Shown here: positions 51,779 to 60,800 of the stretch, in pieces
Numbering within the stretch: the first letter of the stretch is position 1
How the letters are laid out: each line of letters starts with the position of its first letter
DNA from: an uncultured Dehalococcoidia bacterium
GTDB lineage: Bacteria > Chloroflexota > Dehalococcoidia > Lucifugimonadales > UBA1127
Direction of reading: 5' to 3'
Length of the DNA: 64,000 bases
Assembly (NCBI GenBank): GCA_951812285.1
Contig: OX638292.1
Location: 2,069,001-2,133,000 of the forward strand
The notes under the pieces: model-generated
Databases searched by the model: none
Told to the model about the DNA's origin: nothing
What the model saw: the letters and a program-made list of their open reading frames with translations, nothing else
Program-made: the position numbers and the translations under genes

Positions 51779-52884
51779 TAGAATTTTCCGAAACAGTCAT
51801 GGTGCAGTCCGCGGCGGCGGCCCTCCGCAGCCGGCTTCCACCCGGCTGGTCCATCCAAGAGGTGACGCCCAGCCAGTGGCGCGCGCGTGGCCCCGCACCC
51901 TTCGACGCTTCCCTGGGCCTCGCCGACCCGCAGGGCGTATCGACGACCATCGTGGTGGAGGTCAAGGGCCGACCCCTGGAGGCGTGGCAGGTCTACGCCC
52001 TCCAGGACCGGTGGCAGCGGTCGGTCCTCCCCGCCGTCCAGAAGGTCTCCCCAAAGGAGGAGGACGCCTGCCTCCTGGTGGTGGCCCCGTTCGTGGGCTC
52101 CTCCGCCCGGGAACGCCTGGCCGCCGCCGGGTTCAGCTACGCGGACGCCACGGGCAACCTGCGGTTCACCTCCCAGAGGCCTGCCGTCTTCATTGAGGCC
52201 GTGGGCGCCAGCCGCAACCCCTGGCGGGAGGCTATGCCCCTGCGCACACTTAAGGGCGGAAAGGCGGGCCGCGCCGTGCGGGCCCTGCTGGACTTCCGCC
52301 CGCCCTTCGGCACCCGCCAGCTGGCGGCCGCGGCAGGGTCCTCCCCCGCAGTCATCTCCAGGGTCGCCGACCTCCTCGTGCGCGAGGACATCGTCCGCAG
52401 GGAATCGTCCCGGGGTCCCATCGCCGGGGTCGACTGGGAACGGCTGCTGCGCCGCTGGGCCGAGGACTACGCCTTCTCCCGGGCCAACCGGGTGACGCCG
52501 TGCATCGCCCCACGCGGGCTTGCGCACTTCTGGAATAGCCTCCGTGCCGCCGAACTCCCACACGCCGTCACCGGTTCCTTCGCTTCCCGGCGGTACGCGC
52601 CCGTCGCGGAGCCCCGGCTTGCGGCCGTCTACGTCGACGACCCCGCGGAGGCCATGGAAGCCCTCGACCTGCGGCCCGCCGAGGCGAGGGCCAACGTCCT
52701 GCTGCTCCGTCCCTTCGACCCAGTGGTCTTCGACCGCACCGAGGTCGATGGCGGCGTTACCTATGCCAGCGTGTCGCAGGTCGCCGCCGACCTGCTTACC
52801 GGCCCGGGCCGTAGCCCGGCCGAGGCCGAGGCCCTCATCACCTGGATGCGGAGCGAGGAGGCGCGATGGCGACGCCGCCTCTAG
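51766..52884 (+). CDS. AbiEi-like antitoxin/repressor
   Basis: A 372-residue protein of the type IV antitoxin (AbiEi-like) kind. An N-terminal alpha/beta domain (about 1-150, with TTIVVEVKGRPLEAWQVYALQ) precedes a winged helix (about 170-215: TRQLAAAAGSSPAVISRVADLLVREDIVRR, shown in parts) and a C-terminal domain (about 230-370, LPHAVTGSFASRRYAPVAEP). It would repress its operon and counteract the nucleotidyltransferase toxin encoded next. Its TAG overlaps the ATG of the toxin gene by 19 nt. ATG 51766 is preferred to the upstream frame start because the promoter places +1 there. Confidence 0.75.
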   Translation: MMRNIEFSETVMVQSAAAALRSRLPPGWSIQEVTPSQWRARGPAPFDASLGLADPQGVSTTIVVEVKGRPLEAWQVYALQDRWQRSVLPAVQKVSPKEEDACLLVVAPFVGSSARERLAAAGFSYADATGNLRFTSQRPAVFIEAVGASRNPWREAMPLRTLKGGKAGRAVRALLDFRPPFGTRQLAAAAGSSPAVISRVADLLVREDIVRRESSRGPIAGVDWERLLRRWAEDYAFSRANRVTPCIAPRGLAHFWNSLRAAELPHAVTGSFASRRYAPVAEPRLAAVYVDDPAEAMEALDLRPAEARANVLLLRPFDPVVFDRTEVDGGVTYASVSQVAADLLTGPGRSPAEAEALITWMRSEEARWRRRL

Positions 52885-53519
52885 ACGACCGCTACGTCCA
52901 GGCCCGTTCGGGTCTCCTTGACGCCCTCGGGGCCCTGGGGCCCCTCCGCTCAGCCACGGTCTTGGTGGGCGCCCAAGCCGTCTACGAGCACACCCGGGAG
53001 CAGGACAGCGACTTCGCCGTCGCGCCCTTCACCTACGACGCCGACGTCGCCCTGCAGCCGGAACTGCTGGCCGACGACCCGCGCATCCTCGACGCAATGG
53101 CGTCTGCGGGTTTCACCCTGACCGGGCAACCGGGCCTGTACAAGAACGGCCAGGGAATCCAAGTGGACCTTCTCGTGCCGGAACGCCTAGGAGGGCGGAT
53201 TGGGCGAGGCGCGAGCCTCGGCGTCCACGGCAGCCGGGCGGCACGGCAGGTGCGCGGGCTGGGAGGCGCCCTCGTCAGCAACACCCTCTTCACCATCGGC
53301 GCATTGGCCCCCCAGGATGACCGAGCATACCAGATCAAGGTGGCGGGGCCCGCATCCCTGGTGGTGGCTAAGGTCCACAAGACTGTCGAGCGCATCGACG
53401 TGCGGCGCTGGGAATCCGCTGCGAACTTCCCAACGCACGCCCGCGTCGGCCTCTTGGTCGTCACTTTCTTGGCCGGGAGTCCGGCCCGTACCCATTGTTG
53501 TAGCGCCCAAAGGAGTTAG
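52866..53519 (+). CDS. AbiEii-like nucleotidyltransferase toxin, C-terminus unusual
   Basis: A 217-residue nucleotidyltransferase-like protein: an LVGAQAVYEHTREQDSDFAVA region replaces the usual GG/GS-x-D-hD signature, with the TYDADVAL pair following, then KVAGPASLVVAKVHKTVERID. AbiEii-type toxins transfer nucleotides to tRNA or other targets. The family normally continues with a helical domain after ERID. Here the last 40 residues (VRRWESAANFP to CCSAQRS) do not look like that domain, so a frameshift or truncation near 53400 is likely. It overlaps the antitoxin gene and is co-transcribed with it. Confidence 0.68.
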   Translation: MATPPLDDRYVQARSGLLDALGALGPLRSATVLVGAQAVYEHTREQDSDFAVAPFTYDADVALQPELLADDPRILDAMASAGFTLTGQPGLYKNGQGIQVDLLVPERLGGRIGRGASLGVHGSRAARQVRGLGGALVSNTLFTIGALAPQDDRAYQIKVAGPASLVVAKVHKTVERIDVRRWESAANFPTHARVGLLVVTFLAGSPARTHCCSAQRS

Positions 53520-53615
53520 GTCACGGAAGAGGTGACGCTGCAGAGGTGAGGTGGATGGTTGAGGGGTGGCGTGATGACATTGCGCCATGGGTCAGGTAAA
53601 CTAGGGTTGACGGAG

Positions 53616-53630
53616 CAAGTACAATACTTG
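53616..53630 (+). promoter_or_regulatory. Inverted repeat near a promoter-like TTGACG
   Basis: CAAGTA-CAA-TACTTG is a perfect 6-bp inverted repeat a few bases after TTGACG (53607-53612). It is a possible operator for the downstream HicBA pair, which starts 180 nt further on. Confidence 0.45.
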
Positions 53631-53730
53631 TGGCTGTTCTGAGAACGGAGCTAGGAGGTCGGGCACCTGAGCAATGCCATGGGTACGTTGCTCAGCCCCT
53701 ATGTGTCATGACCGCAATGTAGTCAGCATG

Positions 53731-53772
53731 AGAACCTTCGTCCTATTGACATGGGCGAAGGTTCTTTGTTTT
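53731..53772 (+). terminator. Terminator or attenuator hairpin before hicB
   Basis: AGAACCTTCGTCC (53731-53743) pairs with GGGCGAAGGTTCT (53753-53765), with one G-T pair, followed by TTTGTTTT. It lies between the promoter-like element and the HicB-like gene. It may be the terminator of an upstream transcript or a built-in attenuator. Confidence 0.65.
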
Positions 53773-53807
53773 GTGTTCTGTGGCGGTCGCGGAGAAAGGA
53801 GGTAGCC

Positions 53808-54206
53808 ATGCAGGAAGGACAAGTGCAGCGTCTGCGATGGCAATGGGCCGAACCCGAGAGCAAGGGTGCACCCGTAGCGTCTATCCACCTGCACTTTGAG
53901 TTCGAGCGGTACCGCAGCAAGTGGGTCGGCACCTGCGTGGAGCTGAGCACCAGCACCTATGCGCGTAGCAGGCGCAAGACCAGCGAAGCGCTGTCCGAGT
54001 TGGTGTTAGAACACCTCAACCTCTTGGAGGAATCCGGGGAGCGCAATAGGTTCTTCGACGAGTGGAACATCCAGTTGATCATTCCACCGGCCTCTTTTGA
54101 ACCGGTGCACCCAGCAGAACCGGAGCCTCCGCTGTCCCCAAGGGTGGAGCGGTTGCATCAATGGGCATGGGGATTCGAGCCTCGGTTGGCTGGTGCCGGA
54201 AACTAG
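53808..54206 (+). CDS. HicB-like antitoxin
   Basis: A 132-residue protein with a partial HicB fold in the centre: LHFEFERYRSKWVGTCVELS, then ARSRRKTSEALSELVLEHLNLLEE. HicB antitoxins block the RNA-cleaving HicA toxin, which is encoded directly downstream. ATG 53808 has a perfect AAGGAGGT ribosome binding site at 53796-53803. The last 30 residues (Pro/Glu-rich then RLHQWAWGFEP) lack the HTH or RHH domain usual in HicB, so DNA binding is not evident. The order hicB-hicA is the less common one. Confidence 0.7.
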   Translation: MQEGQVQRLRWQWAEPESKGAPVASIHLHFEFERYRSKWVGTCVELSTSTYARSRRKTSEALSELVLEHLNLLEESGERNRFFDEWNIQLIIPPASFEPVHPAEPEPPLSPRVERLHQWAWGFEPRLAGAGN

Positions 54207-54207
54207 C

Positions 54208-54444
54208 ATGGTGGTCATCACAGGCAAGGCCCTCATTAAACTCCTGCTTGCCGAAGGGTATCTAGAGAAACGCTACACAAGACACGGCCTTATGCTGCAA
54301 AAGCATGCAGACGGGCGAACTCGCACCACTGTCGTCAAGGACTCCAAAGAGGAGGTGCCGCCAGTAACGTTGAAAGCGATCCTCGGCCCCCAGCAAACCG
54401 GCTTAGGAATAGATTGGCTAAGGAAGCAGTTAGGGCAAGGGTAA
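54208..54444 (+). CDS. HicA-like mRNA interferase toxin
   Basis: A 78-residue HicA-family protein: TGKALIKLLLAEGYLEKRYTRHGLMLQKHADGRT (in parts TGKALIKLL and RHGLMLQ), then VPPVTLKAILGPQQTG. The active-site His is present in TRHGLML. HicA is a double-stranded-RNA-binding-fold ribonuclease that cuts mRNA. ATG 54208 begins 1 nt after the hicB-like stop, which suggests strict translational coupling. Confidence 0.8.
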   Translation: MVVITGKALIKLLLAEGYLEKRYTRHGLMLQKHADGRTRTTVVKDSKEEVPPVTLKAILGPQQTGLGIDWLRKQLGQG

Positions 54445-54458
54445 TAGCTGCTCCGAGT

Positions 54459-54492
54459 GAACGGGCAGGGCGCATCTCTGCCTGTTCTTTTT
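54459..54492 (+). terminator. Intrinsic terminator of hicBA
   Basis: GAACGGGCAG (54459-54468) pairs with CTGCCTGTTC (54478-54487), one G-T pair, followed by TTTTT (54488-54492). Confidence 0.85.
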
Positions 54493-54523
54493 GTGTCCGG
54501 ATTAATTTAAGGAGGAGGACTTT

Positions 54524-54577
54524 TTGTACCGGAAGGTTCTTGCCGACCTGGAGGACATTCCCGACCTGTGCTACTGA
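54524..54577 (+). CDS. 17-codon micro-ORF with a strong ribosome binding site
   Basis: TTG 54524 follows AAGGAGGAGGAC with ideal spacing and opens the frame MYRKVLADLEDIPDLCY, TGA 54575-54577. The ribosome binding site is one of the strongest in the window, yet the product is only 17 residues. It lies right after the hicBA terminator and 315 nt before the next gene. It could be a leader peptide, a small toxin or chance. The following stretch to 54892 holds nothing else I can support. Confidence 0.4.
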   Translation: MYRKVLADLEDIPDLCY

Positions 54578-54892
54578 CCGCCTACGGCGGATGTGAGCCA
54601 AGTCTCGGGCTTCTCACCGTAGACCTTGGAGTTCGTGCCGTTTGCTGATAAAGCTGAGCGCCTTGCGGATGGTTTCCGCAAGCTCGGTGTCTTTGCTATA
54701 GGATTCGAGGGCTCCAGCGGGTTGGTTGCCTAGTATCAGGTGCGACTCCAAAACATGAGCCTGACCACCAGTAAGACTAGCGGTTACGATGTGGTGAAGA
54801 TGACGCTTCGTATCGAGGGTCGCGCACACCGAGACTGCTGCCAAGGAATTTATAGACGTCGACTGCCGAATGAGTATGACAAGGATGACGAC

Positions 54893-55438
54893 ATGAGTGA
54901 CGACCAGACCATTTCACTATTGCCCGGATGGAACCTCATCTCCCTCCCCTTTCAGCCCCCCAACCCCGCCATCAACGCTGTCCTGCCATTGGCCCATCCG
55001 GCCCTCATTGTGATGACGTGGGACGCGGAAACCGAGCAATGGCTGGTTTCACGCCGCGACCCGGACACCGGTTTGTTCACAGGAGACATAGCCGTGCTCA
55101 CTGCAACCACGGGCTACTGGGTCCGCACGGACTCCGACAGGGGCCTCGTGCTGTCCCGCCCTCAGCAATCCACGTGGGCTGCCCCGCCGGTGATTTCTGT
55201 AATCCACGTTGCCGAGGGGTGGAACCTTGTGCCCGTCCTGTGCACCAGCCGACCGATGCCGGAGGCCATTGATGCAAACTTCTATTTTGCGACGTTGGGC
55301 GAGAGCTGGCTCAAAGCCGTAACCTACGACACCGCGACGGACTCGTGGGACAGTCTGGTGCCGCATTACAAGGGGTACGTCACCGTCGGTAAGGGCTACT
55401 GGCTATACGCTGCCAAGGCGGGAGTCATCGTCCCATAG
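54893..55438 (+). CDS. Protein with two 'GWNLISLP' beta-repeats
   Basis: A 181-residue protein made of two copies of a beta-rich unit. The first is LLPGWNLISLPFQPP...WDAETEQWLV...TGYWVRT, the second VAEGWNLVPVLCTS...YDTATDSWDSLVP...KGYWLYA. Such units occur in bacterial surface and S-layer-associated proteins, but here no signal peptide is present from ATG 54893 (ribosome binding site AAGGATG). An upstream start at 54740 does not add one. It may be cytoplasmic or a fragment of a larger secreted protein. Confidence 0.65.
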   Translation: MSDDQTISLLPGWNLISLPFQPPNPAINAVLPLAHPALIVMTWDAETEQWLVSRRDPDTGLFTGDIAVLTATTGYWVRTDSDRGLVLSRPQQSTWAAPPVISVIHVAEGWNLVPVLCTSRPMPEAIDANFYFATLGESWLKAVTYDTATDSWDSLVPHYKGYVTVGKGYWLYAAKAGVIVP

Positions 55439-55480
55439 ACTATAGTCGTAGCACGCGCCTATCGCACTTAGAGGGGCTGA

Positions 55481-55720
55481 ATGGAGGGAATTGTCGAGAC
55501 ATGGGAGAAGCCCGAGGACCTTGTTCTCGCCATCACGGGCTATTATCCAGAGGGCAAGCCCTACATCAATGAGATCCGGGAGCGGATGACGGAAATGAAC
55601 TATGACCAGGACAAGTACCGCCATCGGTGGCTCGAGTTCAAGTTCCTAGGCGCAATCGGGCAACAAATTCAGTTCCCGCTGGCGCGGAACCTAGGCTCCA
55701 CGTTCATCCCCACGGCATAG
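55481..55720 (+). CDS. Small hypothetical protein
   Basis: A 79-residue protein with many charged residues in its first half (WEKPEDLVLAITGYYPEGKPY, then INEIRERMTEM). I recognise no family. ATG 55481 has GAGGGG upstream. The downstream open frame may once have been part of the same gene: coding-like sequence continues in another frame after 55720. Confidence 0.5.
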   Translation: MEGIVETWEKPEDLVLAITGYYPEGKPYINEIRERMTEMNYDQDKYRHRWLEFKFLGAIGQQIQFPLARNLGSTFIPTA

Positions 55721-55940
55721 AGCGCGGAAGCCTGAGAAGGACGCTGCAAGCGGTGAATCAGTTCTTGTCTCTGCTGGGTTTCGCCGGCCTGGCGAGGGCG
55801 GGGCGAGTCATCGGCTCTTCGATAGCGGGCACACGCTGAGCGGAGGCTTCAGCGCAGGCGACAACGTCTCCGCCGACGACGGCATCGTCCAGGAGCCATC
55901 GGGCCTGCTCCGCGATAGGACCACCCCCAAGGGTCCGCCT

Positions 55941-56564
55941 GTGGTGCCCTGGGACCAGGCGACCTTCGAGCACGTTGCCGACGCGCTGCAGTCCTATCTC
56001 CACATTCCCGCGGACTGGTTCTACGACCTGAACACCTTCGATGCGACGGATCTCCTTGGCGGCACGGTCGGCGTGCTAGCGATGGCCCTGAGCTGGAACC
56101 GTGCCGACACCGAGGGGTTCGCCAAGCTGGCGGGAAGCTTGGGCCTGTCTTCCGCCTTGGCGGCGAACCCCGCGCTCCTGGTCGTCACGGTGGTTTCCCT
56201 AGCCCGGGCATTCCAACAGGCGCGGCAGACCGGCGACTATGCCGCCCTCGTCGAGGGGCAGGTCAAGGGGGCCACCGGGACAGGGAGCACCCTGGCGGCC
56301 GTGTCGCTGGTGGGGGTTGTCGGCGGGCCCGCGGGCGTGGCGCTGCTGGCCGGGCTCACCGCCGGCATTCTCGTGACCCATGCCACCAAGAAGGTGAGCG
56401 TCGTACAGCTCAGTGAAGCGATCGCTGCCCACGCTCAGATGGCGGCGCAACAGGCGAAGGCCGCGGGAACACAGCTCAGGGGGAGAGGCAGGCCGAAGCT
56501 GCCGTTTCCCGGTTCAGGAAGACAGCAGCCGCCGGACAGCCCGCTCCTCCCGAACCCAGGGTAG
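55941..56564 (+). CDS. Hypothetical protein with two hydrophobic segments
   Basis: A 207-residue protein with a polar N-terminus (WDQATFEHVADALQSYL), hydrophobic stretches around 45-85 and 110-145 (SLVGVVGGPAGVALLAGLTAG), and a Pro/Arg/Gln-rich tail. GTG 55941 is only the first start codon in the frame. The frame is open further upstream with coding-like sequence (FDSGHTLSGGFSAGDNVSADDG) but no start codon, so the gene is probably 5'-truncated or frameshifted relative to the gene at 55481. No family recognised. Confidence 0.45.
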   Translation: MVPWDQATFEHVADALQSYLHIPADWFYDLNTFDATDLLGGTVGVLAMALSWNRADTEGFAKLAGSLGLSSALAANPALLVVTVVSLARAFQQARQTGDYAALVEGQVKGATGTGSTLAAVSLVGVVGGPAGVALLAGLTAGILVTHATKKVSVVQLSEAIAAHAQMAAQQAKAAGTQLRGRGRPKLPFPGSGRQQPPDSPLLPNPG

Positions 56565-56815
56565 ACCTCACTGCAGGTTGGGGTTCTCGAAGGCGCAGTT
56601 CAGGAAATGCTGCGCGTCTGTGTCGACAGTGCAGCATGACTGCGGGTGATGGGACAGGCTCCAGAGCCAATGGGGTCAGCTTAGAGACGCCTCCAGGGTG
56701 TCCAGATACTGCCAGCGCCAAAGGGGTGTACTGCCTTGGTGTGGCTTTCCAAGCTGTAGAGAAGCGCGATGTTGCCCTCACTGGGGATGTTCCCTAGTCA
56801 AGGAGGAAGGGTTGA

Positions 56816-57751
56816 ATGGTGCGTAGGGTCGCGGGACAGGTGCTCAGGATTGGCCTCCTGGCGGTGCTCGCCGCGACCGTGCTACTGGCATGTGCGAGCG
56901 AATCGTCCCCCGCGCCCAGCACTACGGCCTCAACCGTCGAGCCCACAGCCGAACCCGTGCTCTCGGCTACGCCATCCTTTGAGCCCATCCTCAAGCGCGA
57001 TCCCTTTGCCGCACCAACACCAGAGCCGAACTCAGTTTCGGAAGGGGCGGTTGCTTCACGCACCGGTGTGACTTCCGACACCTGGCGTGGGCTCGTGGTC
57101 GCCTCGGAGCATCGCTGCTCACCGTACGACTCAGACGACTACCGCTATTCCCAATCCGTCGAGCAGCGTATCGTCGCCGGCATGGGTGGGATTATCTACG
57201 GCCCCTACACCGGAACCTGGTTCGCCAGTACTTCCGAGACCGACATCGAGCACATCGTTGCCCGCTCGGAGGCCCATGACAGCGGCCTGTGCGCGGCGGA
57301 CGCCGCCACCAGGCATCAGTTTGCCGGCGACCTGCTCAACCTGACCCTGGCCAGTCCCGCGGTCAACCGCTCACAGAAGGGCGCGAAGGACGCGGCGGAA
57401 TGGCTTCCGGACCTCAACCACTGCTGGTTTGCGGGCCGCGTCGTCGAGGTGCGCCAGCGCTATTCCCTCACCATCGACCCGCGTGAACGGGACGTGCTGG
57501 AAAACATCCTGACTGGGTGTGCATCGACGTCTCTGGACGTCTACGACTACCGTCCGGCTCCCGTTACGCAGTCGGTCACGGTACCTTCCGGTGCGGGAAC
57601 TGGCGATGCCCTCCAGCTCTATGACGACAACGGCAACGGCCGCATCACCTGCGCGGAGGCCCGCGGGCATGGCATTGCCCCCGTCTATGCCAGTCACCCC
57701 GCATACGTCTACATGGATGACCGTGACGGCGACGGCGTGGTGTGTGAATAG
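56816..57751 (+). CDS. Lipoprotein HNH-type nuclease with Excalibur-like C-terminus
   Basis: A 311-residue lipoprotein: signal peptide with lipobox LLAC (about residue 27), a Ser/Pro/Thr linker to about 85, a DUF1524/GmrSD-C-like HNH nuclease domain (about 85-235), and an Excalibur-like calcium-binding domain (about 265-311, DDNGNGRITCAEA and DDRDGDGVVCE). The His-Asn motifs of the nuclease are TDIEHIVARSEAHDSGLC and NLTLASPAVNRSQKGAKDAAEW. It probably degrades extracellular DNA at the cell surface. ATG 56816 has a good ribosome binding site (GGAGG). Its last 40 codons recur, detached, at 37454-37579. Confidence 0.85.
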   Translation: MVRRVAGQVLRIGLLAVLAATVLLACASESSPAPSTTASTVEPTAEPVLSATPSFEPILKRDPFAAPTPEPNSVSEGAVASRTGVTSDTWRGLVVASEHRCSPYDSDDYRYSQSVEQRIVAGMGGIIYGPYTGTWFASTSETDIEHIVARSEAHDSGLCAADAATRHQFAGDLLNLTLASPAVNRSQKGAKDAAEWLPDLNHCWFAGRVVEVRQRYSLTIDPRERDVLENILTGCASTSLDVYDYRPAPVTQSVTVPSGAGTGDALQLYDDNGNGRITCAEARGHGIAPVYASHPAYVYMDDRDGDGVVCE

Positions 57752-57859
57752 ACCCCAGATGGGCAGGAGCGCAGCAACCAAGGTCTCCCATCAGTCACAT
57801 CTATAGGCTATCCTTGATGCCATTCTGCTTCCCAAGGGAATGCGAGAGGGTTGACCGTA

Positions 57860-60800
57860 GTGCCCAACGACAACTACCTTCCCCTGTCCCGCTGCCTCTC
57901 CGTGGACCTGGAGGTCACCAAGAAGGACCATCGTCTTCGCGCGTTCGCGGGAGTTCGATGGGATACTGGCCAGTCCTTCATATTTCCAGGTAAGGGAGAA
58001 CGGCTGGCGCAAGCCCTGGCTAAGCTGGACGACCTCTCCGCAGGAGCGGACTTCGTGCTGGGGCACAACCTCATCGGCTTCGACCGGCCCCACCTGCAGG
58101 CCGTGAGTCCCAACCTGCAACTGCTGCGCCTCCCGGTGGTGGACACCCTCCGGCTGAATCCCCTGGCCTTTCCTCGCAACCCCTACCATCACCTGGTCAA
58201 GCACTACCAGGACGGTCAACTCACGGGGGGGCGCAGAAGCGACCCAGAGTTGGACGCACGGCTCGCCCTGGAGGTCTTCAGCAACCAACTAGACGCCTTC
58301 TCGTCGGCCGCAGAGGACCTGTTGACCGCTTGGCATTGGCTCACGTCCGAGACCGACGGGGCGGGCTTTGACAAGGTCTTCAGCTATATTCGCCTCTCAC
58401 CCCGTCCGACGCGTGCCGAGGCACGTCAGGCCATGGAAGCGCGCCTGGCTGGCGCCACGTGCCGGACCTCCGCCCAGTACGTCATGGAGCATGCGGCCAC
58501 CCAAGAGTGGGACGTGGCCTACGCCCTGGCCTGGCTGTCCGTCGCGGGCGGCAATTCCGTGTTGCCCCCCTGGGTTCGGCACCAGTTCCCCGGTACGGGA
58601 CTCCTGCTCCGACTGTTGCGGGACACGGCGTGCACCGACCCGGGGTGCGCCTGGTGCCAGGAACGCCACAACGCAACGAAGGAACTCAAGCGCTGGTTCG
58701 GCTTTGAACAGTTCCGGCCGAAGCCCACCGACGAAGCGGGGCGGCCGATGCAGCAGGCCGTGGTCGAGGCGGGCCTGGCGGGAGACCATGTGCTGACCGT
58801 CCTGCCCACGGGTGCCGGGAAGTCCCTCTGCTACCAGATACCCGCCCTCTCCCGGTACGACAAGACCGGTGTCCTCACCGTAGTGCTCTCCCCCCTCGTT
58901 GCCCTGATGGCTGACCAGGTGGCAGGCCTCGAAGCCAGGGGCATTGGCTCGTGCGTCACCGTCAACGGCCTCCTCTCCATGCCGGAGCGGGCCGATGCCT
59001 TGGAGCGCGTACGGATGGGGGACGCCAGCATCCTGCTCATCTCGCCCGAGCAACTGCGGAGCCGCGCCCTGCGCCGGGCGCTGGACCAGCGCGAGATCGG
59101 CGCCTGGGTGCTGGACGAGGCCCACTGCCTCTCCCGGTGGGGCCACGACTTCCGGCCCGACTACCGTTACGTGGGACGTTTCATCCGCGAGAAGGCCGGA
59201 GACCAGTCGATCCCGTCGGTCTTGTGCCTGACCGCCACCGCGAAGCCGGAAGTGGCGGAAGAGATCGTGGAGTACTTCCAGAAGGAGCTTGGCGTCGAGC
59301 TACGGGTTTTCAACGGTGGCGCCGAGCGCACCAATCTTGAGTTCGTGGTGGTCAAGACTACCGCCGGCGAAAAGTTCGCCCACGTCCACCAGATCCTCGA
59401 GGCCGACCTGCCGGAAGACGACCCGGGAGGGGCCATCGTCTACTGCGCAACGCGGAAACAGACCGAGGAGTTGGCGGATTTCCTCCAGGCCCAGGGCATG
59501 CGGGCTGACTGCTTCCATGCCGCGCTCTCGCCGGAAACCAAGAAGGACGTCCAGCAGCGGTTCATCGGTGGCGAGTTGCGAGCCATCGTGGCCACCAATG
59601 CCTTCGGCATGGGCATCGACAAGCCAAACGTCCGGCTTGTGGTCCACGCCGACATCCCCGGTTCCCTGGAGAACTACCTGCAGGAGGCGGGGCGGGCGGG
59701 GCGGGACCAGCATACGGCCAGGTGCGTGTTGCTCTACACCGCGGAGGACGTGGAGCGCCAGTTCGGCCTTTCCGCGCGCTCCCGGCTTACCCGGCGAGAG
59801 ATCCATGGCGTCCTGCGTGCCCTGCGGAACCTGGACCGCAAGAAGCGCACCGAAGGAGAGGTGGTTGCCACGACAGGAGAGATCCTGACCGAGGACGAGG
59901 ACGCAGCATTTGAGCGGGACTCCGCGACGGATGACACCCGTCTGCGGACGGCGGTGGCCTGGTTGGAGGAGGCGGTGCTCTTGACCCGCGAGGAGAACCG
60001 GGTGCAGGTCTTCCCGTCGTCGCTGCGGGTGGGTTCCGTTGGAGAAGCGCGGGCAAGGCTCCAACGACGCGGAGTCCCGGTTGCGTACCAGGACCAGCTG
60101 CTCAGCATCGTCAGTGCGATAGTCGAGGCCGAGGCCGACGAGGGCATCAGCACCGACGAGCTTATGGCCGTTTCCGGCTTGCCCTCGGAGGCGCTGCGCA
60201 AGGCCCTCTTCGACCTAGAAGAGGCTGGGATCGCCAGCGACGATACCGCCCTGACCGCCTACGTCCACGCCGGTGTGGTACGGTCGTCTCGTTGGCGCCT
60301 GGAACAGGCGGCAGCCTTGGAGCAGGGTCTTCTCCACCTTCTGCGCGAGGCGGCTCCGGACATAGAACGCGGCGACTCCTGGCCGCTGCAACTCCGACGC
60401 GCTGCGCAGCAGCTCAAGGACGACGGGCACAGCGACGCACGCCCCGAACTGTTCCGCAGGCTCATCCGCAGCATCGCCGCCGACGGGCGGGGAGAGGGAG
60501 GCGGTGGGGGAAGCCTCGCCGTGCGCAGCCGAGATGGGGAGACCGTCGACGTGACGCTCCAGCGCGATTGGGGAACATTGGTCAAGACCGCCGAACTCAG
60601 GCGGGCGGCGGCGCAGCTCTTGTTGGACCACCTGCTCTCCACCCTGCCCCCGCAACTCCGGGGCACGGACCTCTTGGCCGAAACGACCCTCAGCAAGCTC
60701 TTAACCGTCATCCGCAGCGATGCTGGCCTACGCAGCCAGGTTCGTGACCCGGACAAGTTGCGAGACCGAGCCCTCATGTGGCTGCACGAACAGGAGGTTG

